From CAYRVF01 sp964427535 (lineage in GTDB: Bacteria > Chloroflexota > Ktedonobacteria > Ktedonobacterales > JADMIN01), in NCBI GenBank assembly GCA_964427535.1, contig CAYRVF010000009.1, positions 1-63,364 on the forward strand: a stretch of 63,364 nt of DNA. Reading direction: 5' to 3'. This document shows positions 8,101 to 16,429 of this stretch, piece by piece. Position numbers and translations under genes: made by a program. The number at the start of each line of letters is the position of its first letter. The first letter of the stretch is position 1. The notes beneath the pieces are model-generated. The model saw nothing but the letters and a program-made list of their open reading frames with translations, made no database searches and was not told the origin of the DNA.

Positions 8101-9254
8101 CCGAGATCCCTGTCCACGGAGTTCAGGCAGGTCTCGTTGAACGGAGTGAAGTAATCCGTCAGGTGCAGCCCGTTGGCTGTGCTGAGCTTCATGAGCGTCT
8201 CGCCCGCAGACGATCCGCCCGTGTTGAGGTTGAACGTCCCGTTGCCGACGGGCACGAACAGACTGTTGTCGGTCGGGTCTACCGAGAGCGCAGCTCCCGC
8301 GCCCCAGAGGCCACCGGCGCCGCCGTCGGGAGACGTGTTGAAGACGGCGGTCTGAGCCAGTGAGGTCGCGTCGTAGCCGAGGATCCATCCATGATACGGA
8401 TAGCTATCCGCGTAGCTGGCGAACGCGACATACACCACGCCGTTCAGCAGGACCAATGCGGGCCGCTGATTTTCCTTGTTGGGTGCGAAGGTGATCGATC
8501 CATTGACCGAGCCATCTCCAGTCCCTGGCACGGTTGCCGTCTCGACGACCGGCGTCGTCTTGTCGTTGCCGGTTGTGATGTCGAGCGCGTGCAGCCGGTG
8601 GACGACGGTCCCGTTCTCGTAGGACATCGCCGAGACGTAGAGCGTTCCCGTGGTCGGGTCGACGACTGGCGTGCCGGTGATGCCGATTTCCGGCGTGATG
8701 TCCGTATATGCGCCGGTGTAGACCACGCTAGATGGAACAGAGGTAGCGCCGTTGACTCGGAAGCTCGTCTGCCAGATGGGGGTAGACGTGGTGTGATCCG
8801 CGTCGAAGGCGTAGACGCTGTCGTGCTCAGTTGCCACGATGACGAGGTTGTAGACGCCGCTCGCCGTCGTCACATTGGGCAGGTAGAGGGGCTGCGCGTA
8901 GACGTATCCGTCCACAGGGTACGAGGCGACGCGCCCGAAGGTGTTCGTGTTGACATTGGTCGTCGTGAGGGTCGTCTCGCTCGGGTATTGCCCAAGCAAT
9001 TGCTGGCTGTTCTTGTACATCGTGACAGCCGTGTTCGCGGGAGCCGCGGCCGCGTGAGTGCGCGCGACCGAGAACGAGAACACAGCGCATGCGACAAGCA
9101 TGATGAGAACGATGCTACACCCGGCACTCAGCCGCCGGCCTCGCCGTGAGGATGTTCGATGCGTCGGGCGTGCGCACCGGGACAGGATGGAGCGTCTCCA
9201 TCGAGCGCTCGTTGCGATCCCGGATCGTGCGGGTCGCCATCGTCGGATTACCAC
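5154..9254 (-). CDS. secreted beta-propeller protein with four tandem C-terminal modules
   Basis: A large exported protein of about 1,366 residues. A cationic N-terminus is followed by a hydrophobic export segment (LSAGCSIVLIMLVACAVFSF) ending near an Ala-rich cleavage region. Next comes a PQQ-type beta-propeller of about 600 residues, with repeated strands such as PVDGYVYAQPLYLPNV, VIVATEHDSVYAFDAD, GTPVVDPTTGTLYVSA and GRIYVVDRTALG. A Pro/Thr-rich linker follows, then four copies of a module of about 180 residues that begins YNN.GTSDD.AP..GNFDG and ends SVTLPS.WGLHVFA.AT. Similar modules occur in secreted actinobacterial glycosidases and may bind carbohydrate. GTG at 9254 is preferred because GGTGGAGG lies seven bases before it; the frame is also open from 9314. 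This is the last gene of the exopolysaccharide cluster. Its biochemical activity is unknown, and polysaccharide binding or anchoring is an inference. Confidence 0.8.
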   Translation of the reverse strand: MVIRRWRPARSGIATSARWRRSILSRCARPTHRTSSRRGRRLSAGCSIVLIMLVACAVFSFSVARTHAAAAPANTAVTMYKNSQQLLGQYPSETTLTTTNVNTNTFGRVASYPVDGYVYAQPLYLPNVTTASGVYNLVIVATEHDSVYAFDADHTTSTPIWQTSFRVNGATSVPSSVVYTGAYTDITPEIGITGTPVVDPTTGTLYVSAMSYENGTVVHRLHALDITTGNDKTTPVVETATVPGTGDGSVNGSITFAPNKENQRPALVLLNGVVYVAFASYADSYPYHGWILGYDATSLAQTAVFNTSPDGGAGGLWGAGAALSVDPTDNSLFVPVGNGTFNLNTGGSSAGETLMKLSTANGLHLTDYFTPFNETCLNSVDRDLGSGGALILPTQTGAAHPNVLVNAGKEGRIYVVDRTALGKFTTVADPCNNQSATSYDNVVQELAPGTLGTGGVYSTAAYWSGTVYMSSNGGPMKAFPLNNGVLDTTAPTQTPEKFNFPGPNPVISSNGNTPGTGIVWIISPPASCPTLDHCNPSGGGALRAYDAANLGTELYSSTQNTARDGLASYVKFTVPTVANGQVFVGTQSSLDIFGLNPPAVTPTPTPSGTPSPTPSPTPTPPPPAVAYNNVGTSDDTAPGTGNFDGTNSYSAEALASVGIVPGAAIPVNDAQFTWPNPSAGTNNNYRAAGQVLPVTPVSGAQTLAFLGAATNGTQSGTATITYTDGSTQTFALAFSDWTLNGGISAPISNNIVAVKSPYRNTPNGKNTVQTDVFYSDVALLAGKTVKSVTLPSLWGMHVFAVATTALPPAVVTSSAPPYNNTGTSDDAAPTTGNFDGVNSYSGQALQAAGVTPGATVTINGAQFVWPNAPVGSKNNYRAAGQVLPVTSVAGAQTLALLGAANNGVQSGTATITYTDGTTQTFTLAFSDWTLGAGTQVMLATNQAAAVSAYRNTPQGKQTEKVYVFYTDVTLQPGKTALSVTLPTVSGLHVFAVATTANASTTYSLPPYNNVGTSDDTAPTSGSFDGTASYSAQALQAAGVTPGATLAINGTQFTWPSAPSGANNNYQASGQVLPLAPAAGATSLAFLGAAVGGTQSGTATITYTDGTTQTFTLTFSDWTLNGGTSSPIPGNSIAITTAYRNTPSGKQSVQTDVFYTEVALQAGKTVQSVTLPSLWGLHVFALATKAPYPYNNIGTSDDSAPAAGNFDGKNSYSAQALQAAGITPGVSLTVNGATFQWPVAASGVQNNYRAAGQKLLVTPSAGASTLAFLGAATGGTQSGTATITYTDGTTQTFTLAFSDWTLGGGAGTPIAGNSIAITTPYRNTPTGKQTEKTYVFYTEVALLAGKTVQSVTLPSVWGLHVFALTTK
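5157..7377 (-). repeat. four intragenic tandem repeats of about 540-570 bp
   Basis: In-frame repeats encode the four C-terminal modules of the beta-propeller gene. Approximate units are 7377-6808, 6807-6241, 6240-5697 and 5696-5157 in coding order. They share near-identical blocks, such as the segment encoding SGTATITYTDG.TQTF, which recurs in all four. The DNA identity points to recent duplication or ongoing recombination, so copy number may vary between strains. Confidence 0.9.
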
Positions 9255-9375
9255 GAGTTTGCCTCCACCAAAACCACCGCCAATATCAATCAGCCGGATC
9301 AGTTTGCCGCGCACGGCCCATCCATCTCGGCGCCGTCATTACAGGCGAGGAGTGCGCGCGAAGGAAATATGCCGG

Positions 9376-10308
9376 TCAGGCTTGCTGCCAGACCTGCACC
9401 CAATCGACGTTGAAGTGATGCGGGAACGGAGTCGATTGGGTCGGATTGCCCGACCACCAGCCGCCCACGGCCGTGTTCAGGAGCAGATACATGTCGGTCT
9501 GAGGAATCTGGGATACCGTCGTGACCTGATAAATGAGCGCTCCATCGACGTACCAACTCACACTTTGGGGTTCCCAGTCGATGGCCACGACATGATAGTC
9601 CTGGGCAAAGCTGCTCCCCTGGTAGGCATTCCCGACGCTCGCATGCTGACCATTCCGCAGGAAGTGCAGGGCGGTATGCACGATATCTGGCCGGTTGCAC
9701 AGAATCTCGGCAATGTCGATCTCATTCTTTGAGGTGTGATCCTGCGGCAACATCCAGAAAGCTGGCCAGATACCATCTCCCGCCGAAAGGCGTATACGCG
9801 CTTCAACGAAGCCGTAGCGGAAGTCGAATTTTCCCTCGGTCGTCACGATGCCTGACGTGTACTGGTATGACTTGGAGTCGGTTGAGTAGTCTTCTCGTCG
9901 TGCCACGATGTCGAGCGATCCGTCGTGAACGGTGACGTTCGCGGGAAGATAGCGCTGCAACTCCCCGTTGGCGACGCTTCCGTCACATCCCAACCCCGTG
10001 TTGTCCCACCAGAAGCACGTATTCCAGCGCGAGGCATCGAGCGATTGCCCGTTGAAGCTCTCAAGGAAGACGTTCTTCCAGGTGCCAGCGAGTCCAGGTG
10101 GCGCGAGGGGATCCTGCTGCACGGCTGGTGTGGGTGTCGATGTTGGCGTCTGGATGCGCGCTACGTTCGCGGCCCGGTTCGCGCCCTGGCTTCGTGACGT
10201 GCCAGGGAGATGCGAGAGCAGGACGAGCGAGCTGCCAGCCAGAGCGAGCAGCGCCAGCGCCAGCAGAGTGTACCTATACGTGCTGGTCAGACGCGCTATC
10301 GCGTTCAT
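9376..10308 (-). CDS. secreted glycoside hydrolase family 16 beta-glucanase
   Basis: An exported enzyme of 310 residues predicted to cut beta-1,3 or mixed-linkage beta-glucan, or a similar polymer. Residues 13-32 form a hydrophobic signal or anchor. A Thr/Pro linker (about 52-68) leads to the GH16 jelly roll from about 75. The catalytic motif ExDxxE is intact as NEIDIAEI, with Glu196, Asp198 and Glu201 as nucleophile, helper and acid/base. Aromatic family features include GIWPAFWMLPQ before it and a C-terminal FNVDWVQVWQ strand. It lies 45 bases after the GT-C gene and upstream of the propeller gene on the same strand, which suggests that it trims or releases the polymer made by the cluster. 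Substrate is not resolvable from sequence. Confidence 0.9.
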   Translation of the reverse strand: MNAIARLTSTYRYTLLALALLALAGSSLVLLSHLPGTSRSQGANRAANVARIQTPTSTPTPAVQQDPLAPPGLAGTWKNVFLESFNGQSLDASRWNTCFWWDNTGLGCDGSVANGELQRYLPANVTVHDGSLDIVARREDYSTDSKSYQYTSGIVTTEGKFDFRYGFVEARIRLSAGDGIWPAFWMLPQDHTSKNEIDIAEILCNRPDIVHTALHFLRNGQHASVGNAYQGSSFAQDYHVVAIDWEPQSVSWYVDGALIYQVTTVSQIPQTDMYLLLNTAVGGWWSGNPTQSTPFPHHFNVDWVQVWQQA

Positions 10309-10353
10309 AGATGATTCTTCCTCTCCGGTGCTGTGTCTGTTGGCTGGCCGTCT

Positions 10354-11874
10354 TTAGTTCGCTTGCTTTCGCCAGAGAAAGAAGTAGCCAGGGCCGTAAC
10401 TGTCGTTGTAGGGAACCTTGGCAATCAGGTGATATTGCTTGTTTGCCTGGAGTGCGGGCATCAGCGCGTTATCCATCGAGGAATAGGGGCCGAAACTGAG
10501 CTCGATGAGGTCGAAATGCCCTTCGGCGATGGCCGCTTTGTAGGCGGGTTCGCCCGTGAGATGATGCTGCTGCGCATCCGTGTACTCGAAATAACCCATG
10601 CCGATGAACTGGTAAGGACGTGTCACGTCTTCCAGGGAATAGCGCACCATCTCGACATCTTCACAGAGATATTTGCCGCTCGCCGGACGGACCTGGGTGC
10701 GCAACGTGGTGATGAGCGCGGCGCTGTCGGGCCAGGATTGGAAATACCACTGCGCCTGGTTAATGCCGGAAATGAAGACAATCAACGCGAGCACTACACT
10801 CGCGACCCAGCGGCGGTCCAGGCGTATCACCGTACGCTTGCCGATGAGTATGCTGACGGTATATCCGGCAAGTGGCGCGACGAAGAACAGGCCGAAGTCT
10901 ACGTGCTTGTGGAGCGATACAATCTCGCCGGTGTAGACGTGATAGGCCGGGGCCAGCAGCGAAGCGGTCACCAATGCCAGCGCAAATAGCCGATCGGGCT
11001 TGCTGGTGAATAGCATCCCGATACACCCGAGAAGCCACAACAAGCCGCCCAGTGTGACGATGATGCCCAGCAGTGTCAACGGCGGAGTCTTGACCGACAC
11101 GCTCCGGTTGGCCGTGGTGAAGAACACACCGGAAAGAAACCCGTGGTCGATGATGAGGAAGAGGGGAATGACGACCACGGCCATCGCGCCGAGCGTCAAG
11201 GCGACATGCAGGACCGTCCTCCCCCAACCCCTGTACTTGAACGTGCGGATTGCCATAAGCGCGATGATGGCTGGGACGAAGATGATCGCAACGTACTTGA
11301 CTCCCACCGCTAGCAGGAGGAGGGGACCCATCGCGACGGCGGCGACTGGATCCCTCGCCATGCTGGCCTGGACGGCCAGCACCAGGGCAATGCCAAGCAA
11401 TGCCAGGCACAACGCATCATAGGTGGCAAGACGGCTGAGAAAGAGTGTCGAGCCCTGGAAGGCGAACAGCATCGCCGCCGCGATTGCGCTGGTATGGTCG
11501 AAGCAGCGCCAGGTAATCCAGTACACACAGGCAGTCACGATCAACATGCAGAGCGTGCTGAACATCCGCACCATTTCCAGGCCGCCGTGGGCATTCAGGA
11601 AGCCCGCCAGAACGGGATAGAGGTAGGGGTGACCGGAAAAATACGAAGCGAAATTCTGGCTCGGCGGTGGGCCGCCAACAAGCGACTGATTAATCTGCAT
11701 GCCCGCGTCGATGTAAAGCGCCTCGTCGATAAACGCGGTGTTGTGCAACGCCAGCGTCGACACGATCGCTTGGAGCGCGAGGATGGCGGCCAGCGGAGCA
11801 TTCAGGCTCCAGGTCACGCGCCAGCGATCGGCCGCGGAGCGCTGTGGGCTGAGGGCCTTGATAGAGATGGTCAT
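10354..11874 (-). CDS. GT-C type membrane glycosyltransferase (GT39/ArnT-like)
   Basis: A protein of 506 residues with roughly ten hydrophobic helices and a soluble C-terminal domain. The first outer loop carries FIDEALYIDAG, matching the acidic D-E motif that GT-C transferases of the GT39/ArnT/GT83 type use for catalysis and metal binding. Such enzymes transfer a sugar from a polyprenyl-phosphate donor on the outer face of the membrane. Its ATG overlaps the stop codon of the upstream fusion gene (bases 11871-11874), so the two are likely translationally coupled. The N-terminal GT2 domain of that fusion resembles polyprenyl-phosphate sugar synthases and could make its donor. This partnership is inferred. 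Confidence 0.8.
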   Translation of the reverse strand: MTISIKALSPQRSAADRWRVTWSLNAPLAAILALQAIVSTLALHNTAFIDEALYIDAGMQINQSLVGGPPPSQNFASYFSGHPYLYPVLAGFLNAHGGLEMVRMFSTLCMLIVTACVYWITWRCFDHTSAIAAAMLFAFQGSTLFLSRLATYDALCLALLGIALVLAVQASMARDPVAAVAMGPLLLLAVGVKYVAIIFVPAIIALMAIRTFKYRGWGRTVLHVALTLGAMAVVVIPLFLIIDHGFLSGVFFTTANRSVSVKTPPLTLLGIIVTLGGLLWLLGCIGMLFTSKPDRLFALALVTASLLAPAYHVYTGEIVSLHKHVDFGLFFVAPLAGYTVSILIGKRTVIRLDRRWVASVVLALIVFISGINQAQWYFQSWPDSAALITTLRTQVRPASGKYLCEDVEMVRYSLEDVTRPYQFIGMGYFEYTDAQQHHLTGEPAYKAAIAEGHFDLIELSFGPYSSMDNALMPALQANKQYHLIAKVPYNDSYGPGYFFLWRKQAN

Positions 11875-14800
11875 CTGTTACTCACTTGCGGTGGGACCGC
11901 ACTCAGCGATGCGGAGGAGGTCGGTTTGTCTGGCGATGCGAAGACCATGACGCTGTCGGTGTGGTGCGCCCACTGGAGCAGACTCGTGTCGACCGTCGGG
12001 AGCTGTGCGTGGGTCTGAATCTGCTGCGTCGGGGTTCCATCGAAGTAGATCAGCCCCAAAATAGCGTGGTTGCTGGTGACGACGTTGGTCAACTGTTCCA
12101 GCCATGCAGTCTCGTTGGCATCGGCATGCACGGACGTGGTTTCGACCAGCACCGGCTTATCGGGGTGGTGCCCCGCCACGTCTTCGATGATCGCTGGCTC
12201 GTCTGAGATGCCGATGGGGTTGTAGGTCACGTTCACCAGCACGTCGTCGTAGAGCGCGTCGGGTGGCGCGAACAGTTCGTCGTGCGCCGGGTCTTTAGGC
12301 GCCCACACCCAACTGACGTTCGTCGCGCCCGCCTCGTGAAACAGCGCGTGGACGTGTGCCCAGGCACGTGCGGAGTCGGCTGGGATTCCGCCATTGGCCA
12401 CGGCGGAGGAGACGCTCCAGTTGCGGTCGACGTTCGGCAGAATCGTGAGCAGCACAGGCTTGCCGTACTGCCGGATCTCTCCGGCGAGCCGGCGTATGTC
12501 GCCGTCATGCACACCATTGGCGATTGCCGCGGGACTCGCGTCGAGCGAAGGCGTCCCGTCCGCTTGGTAGTGTCCAAATTGCAGCGTGATCCAGGGGACT
12601 GCGCCTGCTGCGCCCAGGTTGCGGGTGTCGAAGTGCTCGGCGACATTCTGGCTCCGTCCGACGATGCCAAAATGTATGTCTGCCTGCTGGCCCAATTCGG
12701 GAATATGTGTCGCGAGCACCGAGGTGTCGCCCGCGATGCCCAGATATGGTGCCTGGTGCGCGATGAGGACGTCCGGATTGGTTGGCGCGAGGGTTGTGGC
12801 ATACAGCCCGCCGTCGGCCGTGAGCGCGAACAGGCAGACGAGGGCCGCCACGGATGGGATCACTACCGCGGCGCGCATGTGTGCCTTGCGGCCGAGTTGT
12901 CGCATGCGCAGCCAAGAGTGCCCTATCTCGAGGCGCCACGAGCGCTGGTAGAGCATGTCATGCGTGGCCAGCCACAGTGACAGCCCCAGCATCACCGTGA
13001 TGTAGAGCAGCCACATCTGCACAAAAAACGCGGTTCCTTGCAGCAGATCGTGACGGCGCCAGTTCCAGATCAGTGCCGTGAGTGTGGCTGCGAAGGCGAG
13101 CACATGAGGCATTACCACGGCAACGGAAACCCGATTTGCCCGGCGCTTGGATGTGACGGCGAATGTCACGTCGCGCTTGCAGAGGACCGAGAGTGCGGCG
13201 CCGATGAGCACCGGGAAGCTCGCGAAGCCGATGACCACGCCACGCCACCCGGTTTTCTTCCACGCGGCGTACATGAAGGCGCTCATCGAGACGCACCAAT
13301 AGGGCAAGAAGTGCCACAAGAACGTTTCGAGCCTCGCACCATGCACAGCGGAGAGGCCAAACGCGACATAGAGCAGAGGAGCGATAATATAGATGAGATC
13401 GCGGACACCCGAGAGGTAGTGTGTGCAGGCCAGCGCGTATTGAATGCGCTGCACGAAGCGCAGCCCATGCTTACGCGGCAAGAAGATCGCGCGCCACTGT
13501 GTGCGCAGCATCGAGAGGGTACCTATCGCCCAGCGCCGTTGCTGCTTGAAGTACGCGCCAAGGTCCATCGGACCCAGCCCCTGAGCCAGCACGTCTGAAA
13601 GATAGACGCTGCGCCAGTGCGGATGCAGTCGAATTGATGCGGCGAAATCCTCGGTGACCGAATCCTGTGGCATGCCGCCGATCTCGTCGAGCGCCGCCGC
13701 GCGGATCATTACATTCGTGCCACAGATGAACGCGGCATTATGTGCTGCCTTGCCAGGGCACAGCAACTCATAAAAGAGCGCTTGCTGATCGTGTGCCCAC
13801 CGCGCGACGGGATTGTCGGTATTGGAGTAGTATTGCCCCGTTTGCACCCAGCCGATCTCGGGATCGGAGAAGGGCCGCACCGTGCGCAAGAGGAAGTCGG
13901 GGTGCGCGATCTGGTCTGCGTCAAAGATGACGATGAGTGCGTTTCCCGTCGCGCCGACCGCCTGACGGGCATGTTCGAGATTGCCCGCTTTCGCTCCGCC
14001 CCCCACTGTGCGGGTGATGCAGGTCACGCCGAGCCTCCGAGCGACGTCCTCTGGCTCATGCCAGTTCGGCGCATTGGCGACCCGGCCATCGTTACAAATG
14101 ACAATCTCCACGTGACCGTGCGGATGTTTGTTCAAATAGGTCGTGCGAGCCCGCTTGGCCGCGCGTATGGTTGGCACGAGCACGTCCGCGCCCTCGTTGA
14201 CGGTGGGAATGAAGATATAGATTGGGCGATGCGTCGGGTTTTCGGCGTGACGGACACGCGGCGCCTTGCGCGGCCAGAGGGTCCATTGCAGGCCGAGCGT
14301 ATGCACCATGCCGAGCGCCTCGGCGAGCAGCAGGGGCACCGAGATAAACCATGCGGTCCAATTGGTCATCTGGACACGCCAGGTGGCGTAATCCACCGAT
14401 GCAATGGCCGTGGCGAGGGCCAGCACGATCGTGATCGCCTTGCTTCGGTCGATGCTGAATTGCATCAGCCCCGCCGCGCCGAGGACCAGCGCGACGATCG
14501 CTACAACCGGACCAAGCTGCGCGAGTGAGATGGCAACCGCTCCCGCCAGGAACGCGGATGTTGTCATCAGCGCGAGCACCGGCTGGCGCGCGGTATCCTC
14601 TCGGCCAATCAGCAGAGTCTCGTCTGCCGTCTGCGCGGCATTCGTGACGAGCACCCTGCGCGGCGCGCCTGGCGGATCAAGCACGAGGCGCACCGCCAGG
14701 CTGATAGCGGGGGCGACACCGACCGCGATGATCCAGTTATGGAGCACGCTCGACAGGAAGAATGTCGTGCAGGCATAGGCGCCGGTCGGCGCGAGCCACT

Positions 14801-15836
14801 GCCCATGCCCTACCACCCAGCGCTTGAGCAACGACACGACGTTGAGCGCGTGCCGCGCATTGAGCTCCTCACCCAGCGCCACGCAGAGCAGCAGGGTTTC
14901 GAGCGCCGCCAGTACGCCCAGCCAGGGGGAGCGCCGGAGGGAGAGCACGCCCATGAAGGGCAGCAGTGATACCAGGCCGCCGAGCAGCCAGATGAGGGCG
15001 ATTTTCCATACGAGCGCAGCCAGCGGGACTACACGTGCCAGAGTGCCAAACTGGCGCATCGTCGCGACTGCCCGTCGCCGATCCACCGCGCGTGTGCCCC
15101 CGCCATCCTCTGGAGCGGCGCCTGGCAGTTCAACAAGAGTGATCCACGGCGTTTGGGTCAACACATCGAGCGCGAGGTGGTCTCCTGTCGTACGCAGCTC
15201 GAGACCATCCAGCAGGGCGCGGCGAAACAGGAAACAACCGCCGAACGGATCAGCGACGCGTCGTAGATGCTCGGGAAACAGCAGTTTGGCGAGTGTCTTC
15301 ATTCCTCGCTGATACATCACATGCCGCCGGGCGCCAACGCCGTTGGGGCCGTCGCCGCCCACGTTCCCAGTAGCCATCACAACGTCCGCGTTGTGAAGGG
15401 TAGCCGCCTGATAGAGCCGGATCAAGTGCGCGAGAGGATGCGGGACATCCACATCGACCACCGCCACATAGTGCGAGCGAGCTCGCTCGATGCCCAGCAT
15501 GGCTGCTGTAGCCATACTCTGCGGCTGCTCGCCGGGGCGTTGCATATGAATGACGCGGATATCACACGTCTGCGTGCTGAGCTGGCGTGCCAGCAGCGCG
15601 ACACGCTGGAGCGCTTCCTCATCGCCATCGTTGACGACCAGAATCTCAACGGCGAGGTGCTGAGAGGTCTCGCGCAGGGACGCGAGCAACATGATGATGG
15701 CGTCGCCCTCAGTGGGAGTGGGGACGACAATGCTGAGTTCTGGTACAGCATTGTCTGGGCGGTGTACCTGGTGCAGCAGAATGCGGCTTCGGTTCCTCCC
15801 GACGGCCTTGACTTCGATTGCCTCCGCTACCGACAT
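11871..15836 (-). CDS. tripartite membrane glycosyltransferase: GT2, cellulose-synthase-like GT2 and GH26-like outer domain
   Basis: About 1,321 residues in one uninterrupted frame (positions below count from the ATG at 15842). Residues 36-250 form a GT2 domain like polyprenyl-phosphate sugar synthases (ELSIVVPTPTEGD, VVDVDVPHP). Several membrane helices follow to about 515. Residues 540-780 form a processive cellulose-synthase-type GT2 with all hallmark residues: ND near 584, DAD 641-643, TED 730-732 and QQRRW 767-771. More helices run to about 960, with a last one near 990-1008. Residues 1020-1300 form an outer domain resembling GH26. Its probable nucleophile is in VLVETTS (Glu1234), while the usual acid/base segment reads LPNVDRNW with Asn in place of Glu. 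AGGAGG is too close to the ATG at 15842 and well spaced for the ATG at 15836, which is chosen. The gene is first in a four-gene leftward cluster. Confidence 0.88.
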   Translation of the reverse strand: MSVAEAIEVKAVGRNRSRILLHQVHRPDNAVPELSIVVPTPTEGDAIIMLLASLRETSQHLAVEILVVNDGDEEALQRVALLARQLSTQTCDIRVIHMQRPGEQPQSMATAAMLGIERARSHYVAVVDVDVPHPLAHLIRLYQAATLHNADVVMATGNVGGDGPNGVGARRHVMYQRGMKTLAKLLFPEHLRRVADPFGGCFLFRRALLDGLELRTTGDHLALDVLTQTPWITLVELPGAAPEDGGGTRAVDRRRAVATMRQFGTLARVVPLAALVWKIALIWLLGGLVSLLPFMGVLSLRRSPWLGVLAALETLLLCVALGEELNARHALNVVSLLKRWVVGHGQWLAPTGAYACTTFFLSSVLHNWIIAVGVAPAISLAVRLVLDPPGAPRRVLVTNAAQTADETLLIGREDTARQPVLALMTTSAFLAGAVAISLAQLGPVVAIVALVLGAAGLMQFSIDRSKAITIVLALATAIASVDYATWRVQMTNWTAWFISVPLLLAEALGMVHTLGLQWTLWPRKAPRVRHAENPTHRPIYIFIPTVNEGADVLVPTIRAAKRARTTYLNKHPHGHVEIVICNDGRVANAPNWHEPEDVARRLGVTCITRTVGGGAKAGNLEHARQAVGATGNALIVIFDADQIAHPDFLLRTVRPFSDPEIGWVQTGQYYSNTDNPVARWAHDQQALFYELLCPGKAAHNAAFICGTNVMIRAAALDEIGGMPQDSVTEDFAASIRLHPHWRSVYLSDVLAQGLGPMDLGAYFKQQRRWAIGTLSMLRTQWRAIFLPRKHGLRFVQRIQYALACTHYLSGVRDLIYIIAPLLYVAFGLSAVHGARLETFLWHFLPYWCVSMSAFMYAAWKKTGWRGVVIGFASFPVLIGAALSVLCKRDVTFAVTSKRRANRVSVAVVMPHVLAFAATLTALIWNWRRHDLLQGTAFFVQMWLLYITVMLGLSLWLATHDMLYQRSWRLEIGHSWLRMRQLGRKAHMRAAVVIPSVAALVCLFALTADGGLYATTLAPTNPDVLIAHQAPYLGIAGDTSVLATHIPELGQQADIHFGIVGRSQNVAEHFDTRNLGAAGAVPWITLQFGHYQADGTPSLDASPAAIANGVHDGDIRRLAGEIRQYGKPVLLTILPNVDRNWSVSSAVANGGIPADSARAWAHVHALFHEAGATNVSWVWAPKDPAHDELFAPPDALYDDVLVNVTYNPIGISDEPAIIEDVAGHHPDKPVLVETTSVHADANETAWLEQLTNVVTSNHAILGLIYFDGTPTQQIQTHAQLPTVDTSLLQWAHHTDSVMVFASPDKPTSSASLSAVPPQVSNR

Positions 15837-16429
15837 GTCCATTGCCTCCTAAAGTCTCGAACATGTCATGATCGAGAGAAACCAGAGATGTGGATGGCTA
15901 CGCGACGGCTCACCTCTATGGGATATGGTCCCTGTCGTCGCCCGTGCCGCATGCGCATGCCGCTCTGCGCGAACGTCTGATGTCATGTGTTTACTCTGCC
16001 ATGTTGCATAGAAAATAGAGTTTGCTCCCCGTGGACGGGCCGGGTGGGTCCCGGGTAGTTTTTGCGTCGTCCCTGCCGTCAGGGTTGTGCTAGGTATCGT
16101 GTGGCTCGGTGAAGGGAGGACGCTGTTGGGCTAGGCCAGCATTCCAACGCATACGTGACGTGGTTCGATGCAGGCACAGCTACGGGCATGGAGCGAGCGC
16201 CGGTGGCGATCCATGCGGCACGCCAGGTATTTGACTCTGCTCACTTAGACGAGGGGCGCTACTCAGCGGTTACACTGGAGGAATAGCCAATATCTGTATA
16301 TAGTCAAATATACGATAGTATGTTATAGGTACTATAGGTAGATACGTGTGCTGATAATTCTATTCTGAATATTGCATGACGGGCGGCCCGCGATGCCCTA
16401 TCCGGCATGAATGCGTCGGCGCGGGCGTC
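15837..16429. other. 593-bp upstream region of the exopolysaccharide cluster with an AT-rich island
   Basis: There is no gene here. Most is GC-rich, but 16277-16375 is strikingly AT-rich for this genome, with repeated TATAGG/CTATAG words (TTATAGGTACTATAGG around 16323-16338) and TATATAG and TATACGATAGTA stretches. The region lies upstream of the minus-strand cluster and beyond the stop of the YdeI-like gene, so it is the natural place for the cluster promoter. No clear -35/-10 pair could be fixed. Confidence 0.5.
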
